64,000 nucleotides of DNA from Dyella sp. AtDHG13 (GCF_003201105.1 NZ_QICJ01000001.1:62001-126000), one strand, 5' to 3'; shown: positions 37,564 to 47,150, numbered from the stretch's first letter. The notes: a model not told the origin generated them from the letters alone. Translations and numbers: made by a program.

Positions 37564-38271
37564 CTACGCTTGCGGCGACGCAACAGGCGCATCGGCACGC
37601 GGGCGCGCGCCCACGATCACCAGCCAGAGCACGAAGACCACCTCGCCAAGTTGCAGCGGGAAGGCAATGCCCGACACCGTGTCCTCATAGGCAGGAAACA
37701 GCACGCCCGACACGCACAGCGCGAGATAGGCCAGCCCATTGAGCACCAGCCAGTAACCCAGAAAACGCGGCAGGAAGCGGGAGCGGATCACCAGCACGGC
37801 CAGCGGGAACAGCCACAGGCCCCAGAAGATCTCCGCGCAGGAAATCATCTGGCCATGCATGCGCAGGAACAGCGAGGCCAGCGCCTCGCGCTGATGCACG
37901 TCGAACGACGCCAGCCAGTCGCCGCCCTGCGCCAGAAGCAGGGCCGCCACGTCGTTCAATACATTGAACAGATACAGTGGCGTATCCATGAAGCCGAGCA
38001 CGAACATCAGCCCAGCCAGTTTCCTGTCGACGCCCTTGAACAGGTGATACAGCGCGAAGGTCAGGAACAGGCTGATGGCGCCCGTCAGCACGTCACTGAA
38101 GATGCCCAGCCGGAACAACGATTCATGCGCCGCGATGTTGTGCGCCGTGGCCGCCGCATCACCATGGACGAACAGCGCACTCGGGATATACACAAGCCGG
38201 AATGGCGCCACCAGCGTCAACGCCAGATAGATCAGGCCCGCGATGCGAGCGTCACGCTTGAGCACTGCCAT
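37564..38271 (-). CDS. DUF4386 membrane protein
   Basis: 235 aa from the ATG at 38271, which has GGGGAAC before it. Six hydrophobic segments; typical family start with RDARIAGLIYLALTLVAPF, plus LGFMDTPLYLFNVLNDVA. Function unknown. Confidence 0.8.
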   Translation of the reverse strand: MAVLKRDARIAGLIYLALTLVAPFRLVYIPSALFVHGDAAATAHNIAAHESLFRLGIFSDVLTGAISLFLTFALYHLFKGVDRKLAGLMFVLGFMDTPLYLFNVLNDVAALLLAQGGDWLASFDVHQREALASLFLRMHGQMISCAEIFWGLWLFPLAVLVIRSRFLPRFLGYWLVLNGLAYLALCVSGVLFPAYEDTVSGIAFPLQLGEVVFVLWLVIVGARPRADAPVASPQA

Positions 38272-38331
38272 GAGCGTTCCCCCTTGATATCCGCGCGCCA
38301 TATCGATGCGCCCCACGGACTTTTCGAGCGG

Positions 38332-39114
38332 CTATGTCACCGCCAAACCGGGCGCGGGACTGGTTCGGCCACGTCGCACCCACCACACCAGCCCAAGGGC
38401 AAGCACTGCACTCAACACGCGCAAGGCGTTGCCCAGCCATCCGGTCGCCGCGGTGGGTGCCACGTCGAATACGTCCCAGGCGGCGTTGAGCGAGCAGTGG
38501 AACACCAGTCCACTCCAGAGCCTGTATCCGTCCAGGGCATCGAGCAACGCAAATACGATGCCGCCGAAGCACGTGATCAGGAAAACCTGCATGGCCAGGT
38601 CATTGCCGCGCATGCCCACCCAGTGCACCCAGCCGAACACCAGGGCCTGGCACAGCACAGCAGGCGCCATGAGCCACCCCAGCGATCGGCGCGGAAAGAT
38701 AAAGCCGAAGCCGCGGAACACCAACTCTTCCGCCAGCGGAAACAGCAAGGCCGTGAACAGCAAGTCTGTCCAGTCGATGCTCGCCTGCAGCTTGCTGGTC
38801 AGGGCGCAACCGATCCAGAACGGAACGGTCGCCACCAGCACCAGTACCGGCGCCTTCCAGCCGCTCCCGGCCACACCGAACGAACGCCACAGCGAAAGCT
38901 GCGGATGCCTGGGCCGCAACACCAGCCACGCGGCGACGACCAACACCACGGCCAGCAGATTGTCCGCACTCGACCCGCTGAAGACAGGCATAGGCAAGCC
39001 AGGAATCCTGACACCCGCCAGCTGGGCCAGATCGCGCACATTCAGCGCCGCGAACAGCACAGCCACGATGACCATGGCCTTCCCTATCACCACTATCGAA
39101 TGCGGTTTCTGCAT
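38332..39114 (-). CDS. CPBP-family intramembrane glutamic/metalloprotease
   Basis: 260 aa, about eight hydrophobic helices. The CPBP (Abi/Rce1) motifs are present: [11 protein letters not shown] (EExxxR), FGWVH, and the final [13 protein letters not shown] (HxxxN/B). In other bacteria such proteins process peptides, anchor proteins or give bacteriocin immunity; no partner gene here indicates which. It lies 60 nt upstream of the DUF4386 gene on the same strand. Confidence 0.85.
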   Translation of the reverse strand: MQKPHSIVVIGKAMVIVAVLFAALNVRDLAQLAGVRIPGLPMPVFSGSSADNLLAVVLVVAAWLVLRPRHPQLSLWRSFGVAGSGWKAPVLVLVATVPFWIGCALTSKLQASIDWTDLLFTALLFPLAEELVFRGFGFIFPRRSLGWLMAPAVLCQALVFGWVHWVGMRGNDLAMQVFLITCFGGIVFALLDALDGYRLWSGLVFHCSLNAAWDVFDVAPTAATGWLGNALRVLSAVLALGLVWWVRRGRTSPAPGLAVT

Positions 39115-39262
39115 ACGCCCTCCTGGCGATCGCGACGCGCGCGAACAGAGTCGATGACCGCATCACTGTGACCCGCGCGGCCTGCCCGCCGCAAGAATGA
39201 CTGATGGGACAGATGCCTCGCCGGGTGGACCGGGCGCGGCGTCCAACGGCGTTCGCCCTTCG

Positions 39263-39856
39263 CTAGGTCAATTCGTTCCATTGAAAGTACCGACGATGCG
39301 CGATGCCGAGCAGATCGTGGTCTTCCTTGGTGTCGCCGTAGGCATACACCACGGGATAGCTGGCTAGGTCGTAGGCGGCGCGGACGCGACGCGATTTCTC
39401 GCCATTCACGCATTGCTCGCCGCGATATCGCCCGGTCAGGCGGCCATCGCTCGACTCCAGCTGCGAACACAACAGCTCCAACCCGTGCTCGCGGCACCAA
39501 TGGGACAGGTAGACGTCCAGCGCCCCGGAAACCACGACGATCCGGTCGCCCTGCTCACGGTGCCACTGGATCCGCTCCAGCGCCTGCGCGCGCAGCACGC
39601 CGGGAATCACCTCGCGGGCGAACGCTTCGCCGAGCGCAAAGGCGTCGGCCTCTCGCACGCCGCGGAACGCCACGCGCACGGCGCATTGGCGCATGAGGCT
39701 GGGCGATACCAACCCCAGCCTGTAACCAAGCACCATCGGCGCGAGCAAGGCCGTGCCCAGCGCACGGCGACGCGGCGGCACCGCAAACTCGATGAAGGAG
39801 CGGAACGTTTCCCGCGTCGTGATCGTTCCGTCGAAATCGAACAAGGCGAGATTCAT
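39263..39856 (-). CDS. HAD-IB family phosphatase
   Basis: 197 aa from 39856, with GGAGCGTC before the ATG. Motif I FDFDGTITTRETF, motif II VVVSGALDVYL, motif III with K154 in NGEKSRRV and motif IV AYGDTKEDHDLL. This is the SerB/phosphatidylglycerophosphatase-like subgroup. Enzymes of this size in this group often act on phospholipid or phosphoserine intermediates; not determined here. Confidence 0.85.
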   Translation of the reverse strand: MNLALFDFDGTITTRETFRSFIEFAVPPRRRALGTALLAPMVLGYRLGLVSPSLMRQCAVRVAFRGVREADAFALGEAFAREVIPGVLRAQALERIQWHREQGDRIVVVSGALDVYLSHWCREHGLELLCSQLESSDGRLTGRYRGEQCVNGEKSRRVRAAYDLASYPVVYAYGDTKEDHDLLGIAHRRYFQWNELT

Positions 39857-39918
39857 GACGCTCCATGGCGATGGCCGCGGCGCATCCTCGGCACGCGGCG
39901 CCGAACCGTCAAGTGCCT

Positions 39919-40857
39919 TCAGGCGGCGGTTTCCGCCTCGGACTGGCGCAAGCGCGCCACGTCGCGCAGCGGCGGCGCGCCGAAGCGGCGGCTGTATTCG
40001 CGGCTGAACTGCGAAGGGCTTTCGTAGCCCACGCGGTGCGCGGCCGTCGCCACGTCGCACTGGCCCGCCAGCAGCAGGCGGCGCGCCTCGTGCAGGCGCA
40101 GTTCCTTCTGGTACTGCAGCGGACTGATCCCGGTGATGGCGCGAAAATGATGATGCAGCGAGGACGCGCTCATGTTCACTCGCGCGGCCAGCTCGTCGAT
40201 GCGCAGCGGTTCGTCGTAGTGGCGGCGCAGCCATTCGATGGCGCGCGAGGTCTGGTGGCTCTGGCTGCCGGAGGTGGCGATCTGCGCCAGTCGCGCGCCC
40301 TGCTCGCCCGTGAGCAGGCGGTACAGCAGTTCCCGTTCGATCAGCGGGCCGAGCACGGCAAGATCGTGCGGCGCGTCGAGCAGGCGCACCAGCCGCAACA
40401 GCGGATCGAGCAGGCCGCCATCCAGCGGGCTCATCGACAGCCCCGGCGCCGAGACCGCCGCGCCACGGTGTCGTTGCACGTCGGGCAGCAGCTCGCGGAT
40501 GCGCTGCAGGTCGAGCCGGTAGGTCAGGCACAGGCACGGTTCCTCCGGCGAGGCCCGCACGACCTGCGCGGACACGGGCACGTCGACCGCCGTCACCATG
40601 TATGCGCCCGGCTCATGCAGGAACGTCTGCTGGCCCAGCAGGATCTGCTTCGCGCCTTGCAGGGCAAGACCGACACAGGGCTCGTAGATCGCGCAGACCG
40701 GCACGCCGGTCGAGTTGGCCCGATATAGGAGCAGGGCCGGCCAGGCCGTATCGCAGGTGCCTTCGGCCGGCACCAATCGTTCAATCCGCGCTGTCAATTC
40801 CTCGCCATCCAGCACCGAGCGCGCCGGAATATCGGGACGGGAAAGCTTTTCGTTCAT
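39919..40857 (-). CDS. AraC-family transcription regulator
   Basis: 312 aa. N-terminal cupin-like AraC_N domain (about 45-200: YEPCVGLALQGAKQILLG) and two helix-turn-helix units at the C-terminus, IDELAARVNMSASSLHHHFR and CDVATAAHRVGYESPSQFSR. It is divergent from the alcohol dehydrogenase gene, the usual arrangement when regulators of this group control an adjacent oxidoreductase. Confidence 0.93.
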   Translation of the reverse strand: MNEKLSRPDIPARSVLDGEELTARIERLVPAEGTCDTAWPALLLYRANSTGVPVCAIYEPCVGLALQGAKQILLGQQTFLHEPGAYMVTAVDVPVSAQVVRASPEEPCLCLTYRLDLQRIRELLPDVQRHRGAAVSAPGLSMSPLDGGLLDPLLRLVRLLDAPHDLAVLGPLIERELLYRLLTGEQGARLAQIATSGSQSHQTSRAIEWLRRHYDEPLRIDELAARVNMSASSLHHHFRAITGISPLQYQKELRLHEARRLLLAGQCDVATAAHRVGYESPSQFSREYSRRFGAPPLRDVARLRQSEAETAA

Positions 40858-40930
40858 GGACTTGCCACCCTTTTATACCGTGCAAGCTTGCCCGTTCCTC
40901 CGTCGCTTGGGGAGTGTTTCCGGCCGGATG

Positions 40931-40964
40931 TTGCAGGATCGGGCAATCATTTCGCAGGATCCGG
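40931..40964 (+). promoter_or_regulatory. Candidate AraC-type operator: direct repeats 21 bp apart
   Basis: The intergenic region between the regulator and adh holds GCAGGATC at 40933-40940 and again at 40954-40961, within longer matching 15-mers (about 12 of 15 bases identical). The 21-bp period places both on one DNA face, as for AraC-family dimers. Likely target of the divergent regulator. Confidence 0.45.
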
Positions 40965-41032
40965 CTACCCGGCGCCGCCGCCCGACACCCATACTGCGCC
41001 ACCTCGCTGTTCCGTCCCCAAGGAGTCACACC

Positions 41033-42091
41033 ATGACGTTCCCGACCCGCGGCTATGCCGCACAGTCCGCCACCACGCCCCTGGCTCCGTTCCAGTTCGA
41101 GCGCCGCGCGCCGCGCCCGGACGACGTGGTGATCGACATCCTGTATTGCGGCGTGTGCCACTCCGACATTCACCAGGCACGCAACGAGTGGCACAGCAGC
41201 ATGTTCCCGATGGTGCCCGGCCATGAAATCGTCGGCCGCGTCAGCGCAGTGGGCAGCGCGGTGACCAGGTTCAAGGCCGGCGACACCGTGGGCGTCGGCT
41301 GCATGGTGGACTCGTGCCAGCACTGCGCGTCATGCCAGGCCGGCCTGGAGCAGTACTGCGAACAGGGCGCCACCTGGACGTACAACGACAAGGACCGCCA
41401 GGACGGTACGCTCACCTTCGGCGGCTACTCCGAGCGCGTCGTGGTGTCGGATAAGTTCGTGGTGTCCATCTCCGACAAGCTGGACCTGAAGGCCGCCGCG
41501 CCGCTGCTGTGCGCGGGCATCACCACCTGGTCGCCGCTGCGCCACTGGAAGGTGGGCAAGGGCAGCAAGATCGCCGTGATCGGCCTGGGCGGCCTGGGCC
41601 ACATGGGCCTGAAGTTCGCCAAGGCCATGGGCGCGGACGTCACCCTGTTCACCCGCTCGCCGGGCAAGGAAGAGGAAGCGCGCCGCCTGGGCGCCGACCA
41701 CGTGGTGCTGTCCACCGACGAGAAGCAGATGGCCGCCGTGGCGCGCCAGTTCGAGTTCATCCTGGACACCGTGCCGAACCCGCACGACCTCAACCCGTAC
41801 CTCAACACGCTGTCGCTCAACGGCACGCTGTGCCTGGTCGGCCAGTTGCAGCCGCTCGATCCGCCGGTGAACGCCACATCGGTGGTGCTGGGCCGCCGTT
41901 CCATCGCCGGCTCGGCCATCGGCGGCATCGCCGAAACGCAGGAAATGCTGGATTTCTGCGCCGAGCACAACATCGTCAGCGACATCGAAGTGATCGACAT
42001 GAAGGACATCAACGCCGCCTACGAGCGTGTGATCAAGAGCGACGTGCGCTATCGCTTCGTGATCGACATGGCCTCGCTGAAGGCAGCCTGA
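41033..42091 (+). CDS. Zinc-dependent NAD(P) alcohol dehydrogenase, YahK/cinnamyl type
   Basis: 352 aa, AGGAG before the ATG. Catalytic zinc site YCGVCHSDIH and PGHEIVG; structural zinc cysteines in CQHCASCQAGLEQYC; cofactor fold IAVIGLGGLGHMGLKFAKAM. YahK-like enzymes reduce a broad range of aldehydes with NADPH. Probably controlled by the divergent AraC protein; ends in a double hairpin terminator. Confidence 0.94.
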   Translation: MTFPTRGYAAQSATTPLAPFQFERRAPRPDDVVIDILYCGVCHSDIHQARNEWHSSMFPMVPGHEIVGRVSAVGSAVTRFKAGDTVGVGCMVDSCQHCASCQAGLEQYCEQGATWTYNDKDRQDGTLTFGGYSERVVVSDKFVVSISDKLDLKAAAPLLCAGITTWSPLRHWKVGKGSKIAVIGLGGLGHMGLKFAKAMGADVTLFTRSPGKEEEARRLGADHVVLSTDEKQMAAVARQFEFILDTVPNPHDLNPYLNTLSLNGTLCLVGQLQPLDPPVNATSVVLGRRSIAGSAIGGIAETQEMLDFCAEHNIVSDIEVIDMKDINAAYERVIKSDVRYRFVIDMASLKAA

Positions 42092-42103
42092 TGAAGTGAA
42101 GTT

Positions 42104-42167
42104 CCGGGCGGGTCGCTCCGCCCGGGCAACATGCAAAGCCGGCCATTACGTGGCCGGCTTTGTTTTT
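42104..42167 (+). terminator. Tandem-hairpin terminator after adh
   Basis: First hairpin CCGGGCGG/CCGCCCGG (42104-42111 with 42118-42125). Second, an 11-bp stem AAAGCCGGCCA/TGGCCGGCTTT (42135-42145 with 42151-42161), 5-nt loop, then G and five T. The stop codon of the convergent ClC gene (TTA on the plus strand, 42146-42148) is in the loop. Confidence 0.88.
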
Positions 42168-43996
42168 ACGCCCAGATGTCGGCTGGCTTCGTGCGCCTCG
42201 CGCAGGCGACGGGCGTGCGCCTTGAGCAGGTCGCCTCGCGTGACGATGCCCACCATCCGCCCATCGCGCGACACCACCACGAGGCGTCCGACATCCGCCT
42301 CGACCATGTGGTCGGCTGCCTCGCGCAAGGTGTGATCCTCGCGCACCACGATGGGCGAGCGCGTCAGCAGCGATTGCACGGATGTTTCGGCCGGTGTCGC
42401 CGTGCGCAGCAGGTCCCTGCGCGTCACCACGCCCAGCAGGCGCCCTTCGCCATCGACCACCGGGAAACCCTGATGCTTGGCCGGCGCCGCTTCCGTGGCG
42501 AGCCATGCGCGCACCTCGCCCACGCTTTCCGATGCGCGCAGGCTCACCACGTTCCGGCTGCAAGCTTCGCCCACGGAAATGCGTTCCAGGTAATCCGCCG
42601 CGTATTCGGCGGGCACGCGAACGCCGCGGCGGGCGATCTTCTCGGTCATGATGGTGTTGCGCATCAGCAGGCCGGAAACCAGATACGCCGCGGCGCATGC
42701 ACCAAGCAAGGGCAGCAGGCCGTGCGGCTGCTGCGTGGTCTCGAACGCGAATACCACCGAGGTGAGGAAGGCGCGCGACGCACCGGCGAAGATCGCCGCC
42801 ATGCACACCAGCGCGGCCACGCGCGCATCCACGTGCAGCCACGGCAACCAGTTCACGCACAGCAGGCCAAGCACGCCGCCCAGCGCGCTGCCGATGGTGA
42901 ACAGCGGCGCCAGCGTGCCACCCGAAGTGCCGCTGCCCAGGGCCACCGACCACGACAACAGCTTCATCAGGCACAGGGACAGCATGCCGGCGAAGCCGAT
43001 CTGGCCGGCGATCAGCGCACCGATATTGGTGTAGCCCACACCGAGCGTGGCCGGCATGAAGTAACCCACCACGCCCACCACCACGCCGCCGATGGCCGGC
43101 CACCACATCCAGTGGATGGGCAGCTTCTCGAAGCCGTCCTCGATGGCATAGGCAAGCTTGGTGATGCCCACGCTGGCCACGCCGGTGACCACACCCATCG
43201 CGATATACGCAACCACCGCGCTGAGCGTAGGCGTGTCGACTGGCGGCATCGGGAACATCGGCTCGTTGCCCTCGAGCACGTAGCGCACCGCGGTGCCGAT
43301 GACGGCGGCCAGGGCCACGGGAATCAGCGAGCGGGCGCGGCGCTCGAACAGCAGCAGTTCGATGGACAGCAGCACCGCGGAAATGGGTGCGGAGAACACC
43401 GCCGCCATGCCCGCCGCGGCACCGGCGGCAAGCAGCGTCTTGCGCTCGTCGGCAGTGACATGCAGCAGCTGGCCGACCAGCGAGCCCAGCGCGCCGCCCG
43501 TGGCGATGATCGGACCTTCCGCGCCAAACGGGCCGCCCGTACCGATGGCGATGGCGGAAGACACTGGCTTCAGCCAGGTGATGCGCGGCGGGATCCGGCT
43601 TTCGTTGAGCAGCACCTGCTCCATCGCCTCGGGGATGCCATGGCCACGAATCGCGCGCGAACCCCAACGCGCCATCACGCCCACGATCAGGCCACCCACT
43701 ACCGGCACCGCGATCACCCACAGCCCCAGGTGATTGCCCGCTGGACTGCTGAAGTCGCTGCTGATGCGCCCATAGAACGCGAGATTGGTCACCAGGCCGA
43801 TCAAGCCCGTCAGCAGCCGGGCCACGCCAGCCACCGCCGAGCCCAGCACCATCGCCAGGAAACAGATCCACGACACGCGACGACCCAGCGGCCGGAAACG
43901 ACGCGGCATATGCGCGTCGCTGAGCGCAGGGTCCAGCGAAGGGGCGAGCGAAAGCGCCGCACGCGAGTGCGGATCGGAAGCTGTGTCAGGGTGCAT
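42146..43996 (-). CDS. ClC-type chloride channel/transporter with CBS domains
   Basis: 616 aa. Ten or more membrane helices in residues 40-440, with selectivity-filter regions GHGIPEAM, GAEGPIIATGG (gating Glu kept, which suggests H+/Cl- exchange or gating) and GSGTSGGTLAPLF. Two CBS domains fill the C-terminal part (about 480-600), ending LVVVSRDGRMVGIVTRGDLL; these usually bind adenine nucleotides. An alternative start at M30 is possible. Confidence 0.92.
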   Translation of the reverse strand: MHPDTASDPHSRAALSLAPSLDPALSDAHMPRRFRPLGRRVSWICFLAMVLGSAVAGVARLLTGLIGLVTNLAFYGRISSDFSSPAGNHLGLWVIAVPVVGGLIVGVMARWGSRAIRGHGIPEAMEQVLLNESRIPPRITWLKPVSSAIAIGTGGPFGAEGPIIATGGALGSLVGQLLHVTADERKTLLAAGAAAGMAAVFSAPISAVLLSIELLLFERRARSLIPVALAAVIGTAVRYVLEGNEPMFPMPPVDTPTLSAVVAYIAMGVVTGVASVGITKLAYAIEDGFEKLPIHWMWWPAIGGVVVGVVGYFMPATLGVGYTNIGALIAGQIGFAGMLSLCLMKLLSWSVALGSGTSGGTLAPLFTIGSALGGVLGLLCVNWLPWLHVDARVAALVCMAAIFAGASRAFLTSVVFAFETTQQPHGLLPLLGACAAAYLVSGLLMRNTIMTEKIARRGVRVPAEYAADYLERISVGEACSRNVVSLRASESVGEVRAWLATEAAPAKHQGFPVVDGEGRLLGVVTRRDLLRTATPAETSVQSLLTRSPIVVREDHTLREAADHMVEADVGRLVVVSRDGRMVGIVTRGDLLKAHARRLREAHEASRHLGVKTKPAT

Positions 43997-44083
43997 CGGG
44001 AGGGCCCGTAGGCGGGAAATCCGCGCAAGGTTACGCGGATACGGGCGCGATAGCTGGCTGGAAAATGAACGGAATTTTTCGCG

Positions 44084-44866
44084 TCACGCGGCCAGCGGCG
44101 GCGCCTTCGGCGCGTTCCAGCCCAGCAGGTTGTACACGTGGTAGCGCAGGATTCCCAGGTACTCGTGCAGCGATACGTCCATCAGGAAAAAATTCCACGA
44201 GTCCGGCGCCACTTCACGACGCGCATTGACCCAGTCGCCCGCCACCGGCTGCGGCACGATGCCGAAGTGGGCGAAGTACAGCAGCGAGCGGCGCAGGTGG
44301 ATGCCTGAAGTGACCAGCACGATGTGCTGGGGCGCGTAGCCGGCAAGGATCGGACGGCTGAACTGCGCGTTCTGCCAGGTGCTCATGCTACGCGATTCCA
44401 ACGCGATATCCGCCTCGGGAATGCCCAGCGCACGCAGCGCCCTGCCGTAGACCACGGCCTCCGGTTCGCCGTGGCCCTGCGAATCGCCGCCGCTGGCGAC
44501 AACGTGGCACTCCTTGCCTGCCGCCTTGCACGCGCCGTACAGCTGCGCGGCGCGCAGCAGGCGACCGTCGACGAAGAACGAAGGCTGCAAGGGCCGGTCT
44601 TCCACCACGGCCGTGCCCGCGCCGAGCACCACGATGGCGTTGCGCGGCGCCCATGCGATGGACGGGTTCACCTCATAGCCGTGTTGCAGGCTATCCGACA
44701 GCCAGCGCGGCAGCGCACCGCAACCGATGCCGAAGAACACCAGCAGGGTCAATGCCAGCACCGCATGCCCCGTCCTTCGCCAGCGCCGGCGATACAGCAA
44801 CACGCATAACAACAGCAGCACGACGAGGACGGTGAGCATGCGGATTCCCGGCTCCATGAAAGGCAT
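44084..44866 (-). CDS. YdcF/DUF218 family membrane protein
   Basis: 260 aa from 44866; the Met at 44839 (MLTVLVVLLLLCVLLYRRRW) has a better ribosome site and may be the true start. Two N-terminal membrane helices are followed by the DUF218 domain: IVVLGAGTAV, SGGDSQGHGEPEAVVYGRAL, SRSMSTWQNAQFS and VTSGIHLRRSLLYF. Family members (ElyC/SanA-like) are linked to envelope polysaccharide or vancomycin permeability phenotypes; the reaction is unknown. Confidence 0.85.
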   Translation of the reverse strand: MPFMEPGIRMLTVLVVLLLLCVLLYRRRWRRTGHAVLALTLLVFFGIGCGALPRWLSDSLQHGYEVNPSIAWAPRNAIVVLGAGTAVVEDRPLQPSFFVDGRLLRAAQLYGACKAAGKECHVVASGGDSQGHGEPEAVVYGRALRALGIPEADIALESRSMSTWQNAQFSRPILAGYAPQHIVLVTSGIHLRRSLLYFAHFGIVPQPVAGDWVNARREVAPDSWNFFLMDVSLHEYLGILRYHVYNLLGWNAPKAPPLAA

Positions 44867-44984
44867 GGCATCTTAGGACCTTACGACACGGCGAGGCGAT
44901 AGCCCACATCCCTGCCCTCTGTCGGCTTATGGACACGCTCGGCGTCAGCCGGGTAGACAACGGAGCAAGGCGGGGAACCGGTTC

Positions 44985-46418
44985 ATGACCACACTCGTTT
45001 TCGTGCACGGCTGGAGCGTGACCAACACATCCACGTATGGCGACCTGCCCCGGCAACTGCAGGCGCAAGCCGCGGCGGCGGGCGTCGCCCTCGACGTGAC
45101 CGACCTGTGGCTGTCCAAATACGTGAGCTTCGATGATGCGGTGACCATGCCCGACGTGGTGCGCGCCTTCGACCACGCGCTGCGCGACCTGCATCTGCAG
45201 GACGCCAGCTTCGCCTGCATCACCCACTCCACCGGCGGCCCCGTGGTGCGCGAATGGCTGCGCGCCCAGCGCGAGCGGCCGCATGCCTTCAGCACCATCC
45301 GCCTCACCCACCTGATGATGCTGGCGCCGGCCAACTTTGGCTCCGCGCTGGCCCAGCTCGGCAAGGGCGTGCTGGGGCGCGTGCGCGCCTGGGCCGGCGG
45401 CGTGGAGCCCGGGCAGCGCATCCTCGACTGGCTGGAACTGGGCAGCGGCGAATCGCTGTCGCTCAACCTCGACCACATCCACGGCGACGATCCCGCGGGC
45501 CGCGACCAGTTCCTGTTCGTGCTGACCGGCGATCGCCCGGACCGCGCGCTCTACGACCACATCAACAGCTATACCGGCGAAGACGGCTCCGACGGCGTGG
45601 TGCGCATCGCGGCGGCCAACCTCAACGCGCGCCATGCGGTGCTCGCCCGCGCCAGTAACGGCGACCCCGGCACGCTGGCGCTCAACGTCACCACCGCGCC
45701 GCGCACGGCGTTCAAGCTGATACCGGGCGCCTCCCACTCGGGCACCGACCAGGGCGTGATGGCGTCGGCGCCATCAGCCACGGTGGATGCCCTGCTGCGC
45801 TGCATGCAGGTGCGCCACGCGGACGGCTACCGGCAACTGTGCGATGCCTTCGACAACGAAAACGCACAGCGCGATGCGCAGCGCGTCGAGCTGGAATCCG
45901 TGGGGCCGTTTCCGGCGCGCGTGCACATCCACGATCCACGCAGCATGCTGATCGTGCGCCTCACCGACGAAGGTGGCGAGCCGCTGATGGGCGCGCGCTG
46001 GCTGCTCAAGGCAGGCAGTCCGCCCAATCCCGACTGGATGCCGCAAGGCTTCATGCTCGACCGCCAGGCCAACAGCCGGCAGCGCCACGTGGTCACCTTT
46101 TTCTTCAATCACGCCGTGCTGGCCGGCGCACCGCGCGCGGCCGATCCGCGCAACAGCCGCCGCACGCTGCGTGCCGCCACGGCCAGCCATGGCCCCTACA
46201 GCGCCACCGTCGAACCGAGCGACCTGAGCGGCCTGGTGCACCATGCCATCGCCTCCACCGCGGCCAAGGACGATCTGTTCCAGATCCTCGGCCCGCACCA
46301 GAGCACCGTGCTGGACGTGGTGCTGCCGCGACTGGTGCGCGAAGGTGTGTTCCGCCTCACGCAATCGCTCGCGCCCGAAGACTTCAGCCACCCGAAGGTG
46401 GGCGGGATCATTCCCTGA
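44985..46418 (+). CDS. Alpha/beta-hydrolase (lipase/phospholipase-like) with unknown C-terminal domain
   Basis: 477 aa, GGGGAAC before the ATG, no signal peptide. N-terminal lipase core: oxyanion VFVHGW, nucleophile S82 in ITHSTGGPV, probable acid D203 in GSDGVV and His H251 in GASHSGTDQG. From about residue 270 a separate domain of some 200 residues follows, with PARVHIHDPRSMLIVRLTDE and HAIASTAAKDDLFQILGPHQ; I do not recognise it. The layout resembles some type VI lipase effectors, but no VgrG, PAAR or immunity gene is adjacent. Confidence 0.7.
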   Translation: MTTLVFVHGWSVTNTSTYGDLPRQLQAQAAAAGVALDVTDLWLSKYVSFDDAVTMPDVVRAFDHALRDLHLQDASFACITHSTGGPVVREWLRAQRERPHAFSTIRLTHLMMLAPANFGSALAQLGKGVLGRVRAWAGGVEPGQRILDWLELGSGESLSLNLDHIHGDDPAGRDQFLFVLTGDRPDRALYDHINSYTGEDGSDGVVRIAAANLNARHAVLARASNGDPGTLALNVTTAPRTAFKLIPGASHSGTDQGVMASAPSATVDALLRCMQVRHADGYRQLCDAFDNENAQRDAQRVELESVGPFPARVHIHDPRSMLIVRLTDEGGEPLMGARWLLKAGSPPNPDWMPQGFMLDRQANSRQRHVVTFFFNHAVLAGAPRAADPRNSRRTLRAATASHGPYSATVEPSDLSGLVHHAIASTAAKDDLFQILGPHQSTVLDVVLPRLVREGVFRLTQSLAPEDFSHPKVGGIIP

Positions 46419-46472
46419 GGCGAATGGCCCCGCCGTGTCGCCACCCGCCAACCCCATCGCGCGCCATGCCGC

Positions 46473-46502
46473 GTTTCATCGACATGCACCCTTCGATGAA
46501 AC
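46473..46502. other. Perfect 10-bp hairpin in the gap before the sigma-factor gene
   Basis: GTTTCATCGA (46473-46482) and TCGATGAAAC (46493-46502) form a perfect stem around a 10-nt loop, with no T-run on either strand. It lies 94 nt before the ECF sigma gene; it may be an operator or a weak terminator. The rest of the 177-bp gap shows nothing distinct. Confidence 0.4.
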
Positions 46503-46595
46503 CGCCTCGCCATGCCCGTCGCCGCTCGACCATCTCACGCGCCTGCGCGCGCTGATGCTTACCGGCGCGGGCGGTTTGCCTTAACCTCGCTGCCC

Positions 46596-47150
46596 ATGGA
46601 CGCCCCCGTGGACGACGACGCGACACTGATGCTTGCCTATGCACGCGGCGAGCTGTCGGCGTTCGACACGCTGTATGCGCGTCATCGCGGGGCGCTGTAC
46701 CGCTTCCTGCTGCGCACCGCGCGCGATCCGCAACTGGCCGAGGAACTTTTCCAGGACACCTGGAGCCGCGTCATCGCCTCGCGCACGCGCTACACGCCGC
46801 AGGCGAAATTCACCACCTGGCTACTGCAGATCGCGCATAACCTGTTGATCGACAATCATCGCCGCAAGCGCCCGGTCGCCACCGGCGAGGAGGCGGAGCG
46901 TGTTTTCGAGCAAGCCGCCGCCCACGAGCACAAACAGCCCGAACATGTGCTGTCCGAATTCGAGCGTCGTCGGCGGCTGCAGGTCGCCATCGAGCAATTG
47001 CCGGACGAGCAGCGCACCGCCGTGCTGCTGCGGCTGGAAAACGATCTGAGCGTGGAGGAGATCGCCGAAGTCACCGGCGTGGGACGCGAAACCGCCAAGT
47101 CGCGACTGCGCTATGCCATGAACCGTTTGCGCGAGCAGTTGGCCGAATGA
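46596..47150 (+). CDS. ECF-type RNA polymerase sigma factor
   Basis: 184 aa from 46596 (MDAPVDDDATLMLAYARGEL). Sigma region 2 (about 10-75) has LAEELFQDTWSRVIASR; region 4 (about 125-180) has LSVEEIAEVTGVGRETAKSRLRYAMNRLRE. Its stop overlaps the next gene's start by 4 nt, so sigma factor and membrane partner are coupled. Target promoters are unknown. Confidence 0.93.
   Translation: MDAPVDDDATLMLAYARGELSAFDTLYARHRGALYRFLLRTARDPQLAEELFQDTWSRVIASRTRYTPQAKFTTWLLQIAHNLLIDNHRRKRPVATGEEAERVFEQAAAHEHKQPEHVLSEFERRRRLQVAIEQLPDEQRTAVLLRLENDLSVEEIAEVTGVGRETAKSRLRYAMNRLREQLAE

Noticed and set aside
42033-43871. 612-codon frame overlapping the ClC gene on the same strand
   Set aside because: Frame-shifted shadow; the alternative frame carries the ClC filter motifs and CBS domains.
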